Of a stretch of 64,000 nt of DNA, positions 26,646 through 37,800 are shown one piece after another. Position 1 is the first letter of the stretch; every line of letters begins with the position of its first letter. This stretch comes from Caprimulgus europaeus (Eukaryota; Chordata; Aves; Caprimulgiformes; Caprimulgidae): positions 18,847,834 to 18,911,833 of the forward strand of contig OU015523.1 in assembly GCA_907165065.1 (NCBI GenBank). The letters are read 5' to 3'. Below the pieces are notes generated by a model that was not told the origin of the DNA, did not search any database, and saw only the letters and a list, made by a program, of their open reading frames with translations. Both the position numbers and the translations under genes were made by a program.

Positions 26646-29600
26646 TACTTTTGTATTTGTCTATGGCAGATATGCAATGGCAGATAGAGACTTAATCCTC
26701 GCTGATTCTCAAATGATGGCCAGATAGCAGCATCACCCCCACTGCAGATGAAAGTTGTCAGGACTCCTCTCAGCTTAAAAAATGGAAGTGGGACATCAAG
26801 CCCAGAATGCTCATCATCGCAGGCAGGTGCAACTCCCAGATAGCTCTTGTTTCTGTTTTTATTTTGCTCTGGGTTTGAGTGAGCTAATTCTTTCACTGCC
26901 AATGCCACAGTACTTTAAAAAGCAAGAAGGAAGAGAAAGGCTGGATGTCTACAGAAGCCTAGCTAGCCTATTAGGCCAGATAAGGTTATGGACAAAATAA
27001 TCTGTATCCAATTCTACATATGGGTGTATTATGGTTAATGTCATATGCAGCTGCCCCTGAGTCCCTGGTTTTAAGAGGAACAGCTGCCCATGGAAGTCAA
27101 AGGCAAGACTCAAAGCTGAGTCATGCTTGATCTCTGCTGCTCCACCTTGTGTGAGCTCAGTGCCTTTGGAGGCAGCTTTGGCAGCAGCTAGTAAGGACCA
27201 AAGTGTGTTCTGGGAAACACACCATCTGCAGCCCTTCTTCCTTAATGCTTTTCTTGCTCACTTCGCACCCTTAGGCCTATTTTGCATACATACTGCAGGT
27301 TGTACTTGTGCTGTTATTTGCTTTGACAGTAGTCAGAGATGTGTCTGAGATGAGCAGTGCCGTATGTTTTCATACTGAGAATAGACAGTCATTGTCCTCC
27401 CTCCTTCAGCATTCCCCAGCAGTAATTAAATGACTCTGGAACTGTTTGCTCTCAAAAATCTCTTTTTTATGGTTGCATGCTCAGTTTGTGACCCTGCTTG
27501 TGCACTCCCTCCCTACTACCTGCAGTCCATGACTCCTCACATGACAGTAAGTGAGTCTCCTCCTTCAAACCCTGATGTGATCTTTCCTCCTACTCAAATG
27601 CCCTTTTGGCTTGATTCCAGCATGTCTGGTGAAGGGGCTTGTCAAAGTCTGCAACCCCAGTATCTTTATGAAGAGGGGTAACCTGGTGAAAAGACTGCAT
27701 CATCTCTCTTCAGTGCCACAAAACACTCCAGACCTTCAGCACTTGAAGAGATGCAAGGGAGCAGACTTACACAGTAAGACCTAGAGGCATGCTCCTAGTT
27801 TCTTCTGGTTTTTGGGTTTGTTTGGGTTTTTTTGGGGGGGTGTTTGTTTTGTTTTGGTTTGGTTTTTTTGTTTTTTTTCTGGGGGAAAAGGAGGATTGAA
27901 GGAAAGGGGTGAGGATGAGTTGAAAGGATGCCACAAAAATTCAGGTTACTGAGAGAATCTAAAGATGTAGGAAGATTCACACTGATGGATACATTGTGCT
28001 CCACCTACGAGCTGCTAAGATGGATGTGGTGTGGGAGAGAGGTAGACACCCCTGTGCCAAAGGAGTTGTCAGCTGAAAGGTCCTACCATTGCTTGGTTTA
28101 GGGTGAAGTTGGAAAGTCCACTATGCTTGATACTCTCTCCCTTATGAGAGGACAGAAGGGTTCCATGTAAAGTGTCATAGTGGCAGTGTGAGGCAACTGG
28201 GATAGGACCCCATGAGACATGGTTTTCCCAACATGTCCATGGATTTGGATTGGTTTATTTCAGACAATCTAGGTCCACTAGCTCTTGCAGAACCTATACA
28301 AAACAGAATGGTCCTGAACCAGTGCTGTAGGTAGTAACAAAGTCATCTCTATTTTACAGCCAAGGGTGCCGAGAACAGAGGTTAGGAGCAGCGTGGCAGT
28401 AATCTCAAAGACAGCTCTGAAGGCTCACAGATGGGAAGCAGGGAGGCTGTGCCAACACAGCATTACAAGCAGTTCACTGGCTGTGTGTTACCAGCTTCAG
28501 CAGTTTTTTCCAGACCCAATCTGCTTTTGCATCCTGTGATTTCACTGTGCCCTGTTGTCACTGGTCTAGCAGATCTTTCCTTGGTGCTCTCTGGTGCACG
28601 CTAGTCAAACCTTATCTGCTTCAGACCCTTTCTCTAATGCTGATGCATATGTTGAAAGCTTGTCGTGTTGGCATGTTAGGTAAGCCAGAAAGAAAGACAG
28701 AAATGACGTTTTACCACAGGTGACAGTACACAGGAGATGTGAGACTGTATGGTTGGACCTCCAGAAACACAGCACAGAGCCCTGCCACATGAGCTAGGGG
28801 AGTCATCTGCTAGCAGGAAACACTTTTCCTTTTTGAGAGTCTAACAATAGGGGTAGATGAGACATATTTTCCCAAAGGGTTTTGTGGCTGTTTGCCGTTC
28901 TGCAGAGTAATGCTAAGAATAAATCAAGCTCTCTTCTGGGTTCTGGAGACAGAGGTGGTTACAGAAAGAACAGCCAAATATTTGGTAGTCGCCTAGAGCT
29001 TTCTACCCAGTGTGTCACAGGTGCCCTTTTGCTTCTTCCCCAAATATATCCCCATCTCTTGATTCTTCTGTCGCCCTAAAGTCCTGTCACCCTGGCACAT
29101 CCCTATCCTGTTTTACTCCCATCTGCTCTGTCTCTGATCTTGCTGCCCCTGCACGTCCCACCCTGCCTGTCCTTTGGTGCTGTCCTGCAGCTCCTCTTTT
29201 GAGCCACTATTTTTTCTCTTCCTTCTCCCCTCCAGTGCTGTTTAAGGCTCAATCCAAGCACAGGTGGCATGGTGGCGGGGGTGGGAGGCTGGGGGACAGC
29301 CAGGTCTCTGCTCTCTGCTTGTATTTGGGGTTTTCTGAGTTCCTTTGGCCATGGGGAGAAGCATGCTCTGCACTAGGCAAGTCTTCAGTAAAGATAACAT
29401 CTGGATTTCAGACAAGCTCTGCAGAGCATGTGCCAGCACAGAGCAGTGATTTACAGCTAGGTCAGATCTTGCTGGATTTTCATATGGCCAGCAAGTACAG
29501 GCTGGTGCCCCCAGGGATCAGCCCCCACTAATTTCAAACCCCTGCATGAAGCACTGAACTGCAGTGAAACCACTGTAAGACATTTTCAACATGGGCCAAC

Positions 29601-31403
29601 CACCATATTTTTCACTAACCTCATTCTTGAAAGTTGCTGACTGGCTTTCAGTGAAATATTCCCAAAAAAATCAGCCCAACACAGAGACCAAGGATGGAAA
29701 ATTTCAGCCTGGAATGATTAAAATATGACAAAATTAAAAGCAACTGAAAACTGGATCTTATAATTGAAAGTGTTAGGCAACGTTAAATATAAGATTTGTT
29801 GCCATCTCCACCTATAATAGAGGGATGGCTATTTAAATATTTAATTTTGGGAAACCTTCCTTGCATGACTGACATTCAAGGAAGAAAAGTTTTCCTTCCA
29901 AACATGGGGCATATACCCAAGAAAGACATCCGATAAGGAAAACCAGTGGTGATTGTATGCACACTGTTATGTGATCTGAGTTATTTACATTGCTTAGGGT
30001 TCACCAGATTCTTCACTGAAGTGTTGTGAAGTCCTAGACTGAACCCACCACTAGCAAATGCACCAGTTGAGATAGATGTCAGCTTGACCCACGACGATTT
30101 GCCATCTGTGAAAAGCAAACAAATATAACCAACTGGAGTAATGAGCATCGCGATTGTAATAGGAGCTGGAGCACAGATTTACACAGGATCTTTGTGTTTG
30201 GGATCACGAGCCTTTGACTATGTGAGTATTGAAAAGTAAGCAACTGCAAAATGCCAGCTGTGCAGATCTGTGCAAAAATGAAACTGTGGCTGTTGACTGC
30301 TTGACACTTCACCTGCAAGTCTGGACCAGATGTGTGAGCATTTCCTATATTATTTTCTTCACTTTTCAAAAGAAGGCAGCAAGGTTTCCTGCAAAGTTTT
30401 TAGAGTCTTTTCAAGTCTTTTATTGTACTCCAATGGAAGAGCTCCAGAACTTTAAAACTTGTTGGCTTTTTTTGAGTATATAGCAGAGGTTCTAATAAAA
30501 GGTATTGTCTCTGCAGCAAATCTTGATTTCCTCAGAAATTTAGACCTTCACAGCTAAATCACGAGTCTAACTACTATCAGCGAAAATACTACTTATAGGA
30601 CAAGAAGTCATTGCTATTTTGAATCATGACCATTGCCGAAGGAAGATAATATATCTAGATGCAAAGTACAGTCTCTTAAAAGCCACAGCACAAAAGCAGA
30701 GATTTTTCCCCTCTCCTGATCCAAAATACAGTAGGCACAGACTATTTTTAATTCATGTAAAATTATTACAATCATAAAACCATAAACTCTATGGTTTGGT
30801 GAGTTGGCTGTGATGTGCCACCCTAAAGTAGAGGTGTACTGAGATCAGCATTATGAGAGGACCCTGCAGATAATTCATAGGCTGAAAGCAAAGATCAGGC
30901 CAGACCGTGCACAGCTACATTTGTTGCTATGCTGTACACCAGAAAATGTTAAGAATAAAACACAGAGGATTCAGATTTCCAAACATGTCGGGCACTCTTG
31001 TGATGTGATTGTATCAGTTTTAAGGCCATAGTGCCCGTCAGGCCATCAAGGACCGATTTTTTCTTGTTATTACCAAGATAGATTGATATATATGACCCAA
31101 AGCTGACATCTAGCGGAGGAAGAATGAGTGAAGGACTTTCCTTCCTTTCCCAGGGGTGCACTTGGTTGTATGCAGATAGAGATGGAACTTTGCTCTTCTC
31201 TTCAGAAGTGACCTGAAGGCTGTCTGCTGCACAGCTCATCCTGGTCAGGAGAGCAAACCAAGGAGCTCATGGACACTCTAGCTAAGCCTGCACACCGTGT
31301 CTCACTCGTGACATATGTGTCCATATCTGGATGCCAGAAGCTGGCTTCACAGTGCTGTCAGTGGATAATGAGCTCTGAAGGCTTCAAAAGACAATGGTAT
31401 AGA
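26646..31403. other. Intergenic, no supported gene
   Basis: No convincing coding exon or repeat. The frame at 29010-29531 (+, 173 codons) is Ser/Pro/Leu-rich with no domain, and I treat it as chance. A G/T-rich stretch lies at 27796-27890. Confidence 0.5.
27796..27890 (+). repeat. G/T-rich low-complexity tract with G-runs
   Basis: Almost only G and T on the + strand. Runs of three Gs at 27814-27816 and 27824-27826 and seven Gs at 27834-27840 fit a possible G-quadruplex, the long run supplying two of the four G-tracts. Confidence 0.7.
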
Positions 31404-31894
31404 TGATCATGGACATACTGGAGTGAGTCCAGAGGAGGCCACGAGGATGATCAGAGGGCTGGAGCAGCTCTCCTGTGAGGACAGGCTGAGAGAGTTGGGG
31501 CTGTTCAGCCTGGAGAAGAGAAGGCTCCAGGGAGACCTTCTAGCAGCCTTCCAGTACCTGAAGGGGCAATAGAAAGGCTGGGGAGGAACTTTCGACAAGG
31601 GCAGGGAGTGACAGGACAAGGAGTACTGGCTTTAAACTGGAAGAGGGGAGATTGAAATGAGACATGAGGAAGAAATTCTTCCCTGTGAGGATGGTGAGAC
31701 ACTGGCACAGGTTGCCCAGAGAAGCTGTGGTTGCCCCCTCCCTGGAAGTGTTCAAGGCCAGGTTGGATGAGGCTTTGAGCAACCTGGTCTAGTGGAAGGT
31801 GTCCCTGCTGATGGCAGGGGGTTGGAACTGGATGAGCTTTAAGGTCCCTTCCAACCCAAACCAGTCTATGATTCTGTCATTCTATGATTCTGTG
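31404..31894 (+). mobile_element. CR1 LINE, 5'-truncated, young
   Basis: The 3' end of a CR1 in + orientation. It starts inside the last part of the RT ORF (GGACATACTGGAGTGAGTCC) and carries the full 3' UTR through GGTCCCTTCCAACCCAAACC. It ends in several copies of the ATTCTATG/ATTCTGTG octamer tail (31860-31894). About 0.5 kb. It is closely similar to the copies at 6145 and 24043. Antisense frames here are shadows. Confidence 0.95.
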
Positions 31895-34693
31895 CCTGGT
31901 AGAGTTTGGCCAAGGTCTCATAAATACATTTAGCAGAAGAATAGGTGTTCACTACAGCTGCAAAGAAGGTGTGAGAAACCTAGGAGTTCTGCTGTCAGCA
32001 ATGTCAGATCTGCAGTCCTGGATCAGACCAGCCTTTTGGACACCAGGCCCAAAGTTCCAGCTCTGTGCAGCTTCCAGCTCTTCCTCAGTTCTTTGTCCCA
32101 CTTCCTGCCCCAGCTGGGCTGCCTGGCCTGGGAGGGCAACAATATTGGTAAAACTTTGGGAATGTTTCCTCAAGATTCTGCCACACCCTCTGCACCTGTA
32201 GAGGGTATCACATGTTTATGAGAAAAATAACTCAGTTTGTAAAAATCAAAGTTTCAAGCTCTCTTGCTTGTGTGGAAAAATTGAAAACATAATCCCTAAA
32301 GGCTAAAAACCATAGGACAAATAAAACTGTCCAGTGTTTACTTTTCATATCTCACAAATTTAAGTCAATATCATAAATCTGTTGGCACCTGTTTCCAGTT
32401 TGTAACGTTTAGCAGGGGAAACAGAGGGAAGCACAGAGAAGTCTCACCAGCTCCAAGCACAGGAAAGGGAGAGGACTCCTGGTCCTTTTGGGTGGGAAGC
32501 CAAAGGAGGGAATCTGCAAACCCAGTGGGAGAACAACTGCATCATGCAAGCCCAGACAGCCGTTTAGAAATGGCAGAAGACAAAAGGTACTTTATTTGTT
32601 CATATATGGTAGGAAGCAAAAAACATCTCTCACATGTGGTGGTAAAGATTCAAGGCTCTGAAGCTGTGGGCTCTAACAAATCACACTGGCTGTGGATCAT
32701 CATTTTGGTGGGATTTGTAGCACTCTTAGTAGTGAGCTGACAACAGTTTAGGGATTCAGTCAAAACCCCTGAAATACTGTTGCTGCCCTACATGAACATC
32801 TAGTCTTCAGCCACCACTGAAGGGCACAACTCCACTGATGCATCCCAAGCAATTGCACTGCTGACAAGGTGGTGCAAGTTTTTGGAAGGAACTTTTAATC
32901 ACCTGATAGCAAAACAAAGTGTTATACAAACAGTACAAAGTTTACTGCAGGATTGAGCTTTAATCTTTGGTGGTTGCTTATTGACTCCAGAAAAAATCAG
33001 CTGCTGCTCAGTGAAGAGACCTCCTCTGTATCCTGTTTGTAGGTGAACTTCAAGGAGAGGATCTCACCTCCTGCAGCTCTGCCTGAAATCCAAAGTAAGT
33101 CTGAACTGAGATCTGAACTGGGAGACAATGAGGACTGGGCCTGGCTTGTTTTTTAAATTTCTATTTTTTTCTGCAATGAGAGGACTTTGTTTATCTCTTT
33201 GTGCTTGCTGCCCTTGGCCTTTCTAGCAGTTGGAAAAGTAGGAGTCATGATACATGGTTTATGCCATATATCACGATGTATGATACATGGAGATGAGTGC
33301 CATCAACAGTGCTTGATGTCTTGAGGGCATACAGGGGGAGCTTGGGATACTTGTACCACCTGCTATTTAATGCCTGCCTGAAGAAACCAGTCACATTTCT
33401 TCTTCATGTCCCAGCGAATCCCTCATCTTGGGCCCTTTCCTAGCAGAATATTATGAGCCTTAATTTTCAAGTGTACACACAGGTGCCTCAGCCAGTGAGA
33501 CACGGCCGTGTCTGCAGTTTGACAGTGTCGAACATATAGGACTGGTTTTGGTGAAGCTTGCAACCCCTGCTAATCTGCAGTGGGAGGCTAATCCTGAAAA
33601 CTAGGATATTTATTTCTTTCTGTACATTTTTAGAAAAAATAGACCAATCCACATCTGATTTAAAACTTCGTATTTTCATATACCTTGCAAAATATCTATT
33701 TTAATCAGAGCTGCAGAAGCAATTGCAAGAGAGGATTTAGCAAATTCATTTTGCCTGTGTTTTGTACATGTTTCCTCACACATGGGCATGGCTTTGCTAA
33801 AATATTAATTTTCATAGTTTTTAATCCTGGCTGATTCAAAAGCATGTAAGTGCAGGCATTTGCTAGGCAGCATTTATGTTGATTTGATCAGACATCTGGG
33901 TCACACAACGTCACTTCTGTTCCCTGAAATATTGAGGGTAGTTCTTAGAAACATGTTTCATGTTGTGGCATTTGCTTTTTGCCAGTATTTTCTCATAGTT
34001 TGTCCAAATTTTGTGTGCTCCTTTTTTTGCATGTATCAGTGCTGCAGTATACAATGCAAACACCCAGAAAATATTTGTTACAAAGAAGCAGTGAAGATCA
34101 GTAGTAAATACTCTGGTTTTCTGCAGTGCTGGCCTTGACAGTGACTTGCACTCAGAGTCTGGGCATAGTTTTACAATGTGTTCATGCTGGAGCAGGTTAG
34201 ATGCAGACACCATATTTATTTGCTTTCAGATTTTATGAGCTTGAATTTAGTCAGTGCAATCCATAGCTAATTGTTTAGTCAGGGAGCTGTCCTAAGGGGT
34301 AATCCAGCAAATGATGTTCTGGGACAATCTTTGAGGAGAATTAGTGGAACAAATAACCCAGCTAGTTTTAAGATGGAATTTATTACAGAATTACACAATT
34401 GCTCTGTCTTAAAATAGCAGAGGACCTAAAATGTCCTCTTCAGGCTCCTGTTTAAGACAGAATAAAGAGAGGCACAGAGATGCAAGCTTCTTCCTACTCT
34501 TATGGATGCATCTGCAAGTTTTCCTTATACTAAGGGAGAGAATAAATGGCAAAGTAGACTGAGACAACCTCTCAGCAACTCTTGTACAAGATAGATGGGT
34601 CCAAGGTTTGCATTAAGTGACATTAGAGCTTCTGGAAGAGAGAATAACAGTTCAGGGATCTAATTTCTGCTCCATGTTATTCTTTTATTCAAG
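31895..34693. other. 5' flank of HAO2; 5' non-coding exon(s) probably here or further upstream
   Basis: Intergenic or 5' flanking sequence. Mammalian HAO2 has untranslated first exons, so one may lie here, but I cannot place a start site or donor. The small frame at 32492-32740 ends in a hydrophobic stretch and has no known homologue that I recognise. Confidence 0.4.
34597..34609 (+). promoter_or_regulatory. Candidate degenerate DR1 nuclear-receptor site
   Basis: GGGTCCAAGGTTT reads as two imperfect AGGTCA-type half sites one base apart, about 107 bp before the HAO2 start codon. HNF4/PPAR-type factors bind DR1 elements and HAO-family genes are expressed in liver and kidney. Half-site matches are partial, so this is weak. 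Confidence 0.2.
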
Positions 34694-34715
34694 GTTCCTA
34701 GAGCCTCTCTCAGCA

Positions 34716-34846
34716 ATGGCTATGGTGTGTCTTTCAGACTTCGAAGCTTATGCTAAAAAGTATTTACCCAAGATTGCTTGGGATTTTTTTGCAGCTGGAG
34801 CAGATGACTGTAGCACTCGAGATGAAAACATCCTGGCATATAAAAG
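34716..34846 (+). CDS. HAO2: HAO2 coding exon 1
   Basis: Codons 1-43 plus two bases of codon 44. It includes the N-terminal helix and FFAAGADD, next to the FMN/substrate pocket. The donor is AAAAG|GTAATG. A likely acceptor (TTTTATTCAAG|G) at 34693 suggests this exon starts at 34694 with a 22-base 5' UTR and that a non-coding exon lies upstream. Confidence 0.93.
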
Positions 34847-37800
34847 GTAATGTGAGGAGCAAATGAGGGGTGTTGTACTGTAAGCTTTTAAACTATGTTT
34901 TTATGCAAGTGTTTGGGCTTCACAGGCAAAGATTCCCTACACCTTGCCCTTTCAAGGTGGTCCCTAAGCAAAATGCACTTATCTGAATGACATATGCTGT
35001 GTGCTCTGATGCTAGCCTGAATATGACATAGACTGTAGGAGGCATAAGGGATACTGAGGGTGCAGGCAAATGGTATGGTATGGTATGGTATGGTATGGTA
35101 TGGTATGGTATGGTATGGTATGGTATGGTATGGTATGGTATGGTATGGTATGACAGGAAAGAGGATGGGTGGCTATAATAGAAGGAGATGCAATGGGGAG
35201 CATGTGGTGAACATCAGGAAGCCTACGTGTAAGTAGTGTGGGATTTGGGGGACATGCTGCAGACAGTGGGGGCAGGCACAATGTACGGAGAGGACAGACA
35301 TACAAATGATGGAGTGGGAGGCAGTGACCTGGAATTGGACTGCAGGTAGAAGGAACCTATGGGATGGAAAGTGGGAGATCAAGAGCTGGTGAGCTGAGGT
35401 GGGACATGCAGAAATTATGTACTGTGGCCAGTATGCAGGAGTATGGGATTAACAAAAAGTGGAAGTGGCTGAACTGCGGGCTGAATTGACATCTAAAAGT
35501 AAACAAAGGAAAAAGAGCCTTTGTCATGTGCTATTTTCGTTATTGGCTCAAGATTGCTGCATTGCAATGTGTAAATGAAGACCTAGTTTCCATGAAACTT
35601 CAGAAAAGCCACTGAACAACTATCATCCTGAAGGGGTCTTTTCACCTTACAGAATTCATTTCCGGCCACGTATGTTGCGGAACGTATCCATGATGGACAT
35701 TAGGACTAAACTCCTAGGAACTGAAATCAGCTTTCCTGTAGGAATCGCCCCTACTGGCTTCCACCAGCTAGCATGGCCTGATGGAGAGAAAAGCACAGCC
35801 AGAGGTACCCTTCTGCTTTGTTACCATGTAGCAAAAAGGGGTTTGTGGAAAAGCCTCAAGAAGCTCTTAGGATGATTTGATGTTTGAATGAGACAAACTC
35901 CTTTCCCACTTCCTTACATGTCTTTTTGTGGATGATCCACTTGGGTCTGGTGACACAGAGTGCATGGGAAGCCATATAGACATTGCTCTACTTCTCCAGC
36001 TACCAGTGTTATGAGATCAGCCCTGTGGAGGCTGCTGCAAACTTAAGATAGAGACTGTGGACACATTTCTGATGTACACCAAGAACCACACAGGTCCCCA
36101 GTACTGTGGGCTCTAGATAGGACATAAAAGTGGTAGATACAACTCAGCCTGTAAATTCCTTGTTACTACTAAGGACAGTGTCTCCCTCTCTTCCCAAATT
36201 CTATGGTGAGTTTGGGGAGCTGATCCCTGAAAATATCTTTTTTCCTGTGTGTGTTTCTGTGTACACTGAGTATATTTAACAGTGCATTCCTACAAGGACA
36301 CAGTCATAATATTCCTGCTTTAAAAAAAAATTAGTTGTAAAATGAAAGCACTACTTGGTAAATTATCTTTCCCTTCCCTGCTTTCTTAACCATGATTTTG
36401 CAATAGTGCATGGTAAATATAGACATTTTTAACTCCAGAGGCATATTTGCTAATTGGTAGAGCACTGTGTTTGGTAGGATATAAGTAAAACAGGAGTTCA
36501 GGTGTTCTCTGCAAATTGTATATATAAAGAAAAATTGTAGCTGGTGTCTGGCAGGAACATTCAAATAACCTTGATTCTGATAATGTCTCCTCAAAGCGGC
36601 CAAAGCGATGAACACCTGTTACATTGCCAGCACGTATTCCACCTGCACGCTGGAGGAGATCTCTGCGGCCGCCCCCGGCGGCTTCCAGTGGTTCCAGCTC
36701 TACATACACCGCAACAGGGCGGTTTCCCAGAACCTGGTCCAACGGGCGGAGGCCTTGGGTTTCCAGGGCCTCGTCCTCACCGCCGATCTGCCCTACACAG
36801 GCAAAAGACGCGATGATATCCGCAATGGTTTCCGCCTTCCTCCCCACATGAAACTGAAGAACTTGGAAGGAGCCTTTGAGGTTTGTAAAATGAGTCTGTC
36901 CTTTCATTCACTGCACTGGCGTGCACCACATGAGACAAAACCACCGGGTAACTGCTGCTTTGGCATCTGCTATACCCAGGGCGTATCTTCACTCCTTCTG
37001 GTTCCGCAGCATTCTGGCTTGAGCTCCTGCCAGCCTGGGTCCTGGCTTGAAAATCCCAGCCCAGCTTCCTTAGAGACACTGATGTCCATCCCCATTGTAG
37101 TTATTCTCCTCTGGATACACATACTTTCCAAAGCTGATGAACATGTCTGTTAACAAGTTTAATGAACCTGTTCTAGGGCAGAGAAAGACTTCAAGGCTTC
37201 AATACAAGCTTCTGTATTGTTACAGCTCAGATGAGGTTTTCTTCTGTCCTATGGCTTTAGGGAGATGACTGTTCTGAGTATGGACTGCCACCCAATAGCT
37301 TGGATCCTTCAGTCACCTGGAACGATATCTACTGGTTGCGGAGCCTGACCCACCTGCCCATCATCATCAAAGGCATCTTGACAAAAGAAGATGCAGAGCT
37401 GGCAGTAAGACATGGAGTTCAGGGAATTATTGTGTCCAATCATGGTGGAAGGCAACTGGATGGAGGACCTGCCACCGTAAGTGAGAAAACTGATGTCCCA
37501 TGAGTATTTATTGTATGCACATTTGCACTAACCCAGGTATCTCTGTGCTCACCTTTGCTCACCTTTGTATATATGCTTCTGTGTGTTTGTTGCATGGCTG
37601 TGGATGTGCGCAGAGGTGCTTTAGCTTTAAACTGGTAAGATGCATGTCTTGTCATGGGCTACCCACTGAAGTATTTTCTCAGCTTCTTGGGAGTGTTCTT
37701 GATCTGTGGAATCAAACCTTACAACTCGAAGAGAGTTATAAAGCAGGTATGTTTAATTCGCTGGCGAGCGACAGGGTGGATCGCTCCATAAAGGCCCTGC

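Noticed and set aside
29010-29531. 173-codon + frame
   Set aside because: Ser/Pro/Leu-rich composition with no motif and no promoter or poly(A) context. Probably chance.
32492-32740. 82-codon frame with a hydrophobic C-terminus upstream of HAO2
   Set aside because: A single short frame ending in a hydrophobic run is not enough. No signal for translation or homology is visible.
35071-35152. Regular repeat array considered as CRISPR-like
   Set aside because: It is a 5-bp tandem repeat with no spacers, in a vertebrate intron.
36881-37153. Continuation of the HAO2 exon 3 frame past the donor
   Set aside because: The donor at 36881 joins in frame to exon 4. The extra residues have no match to the HAO family.
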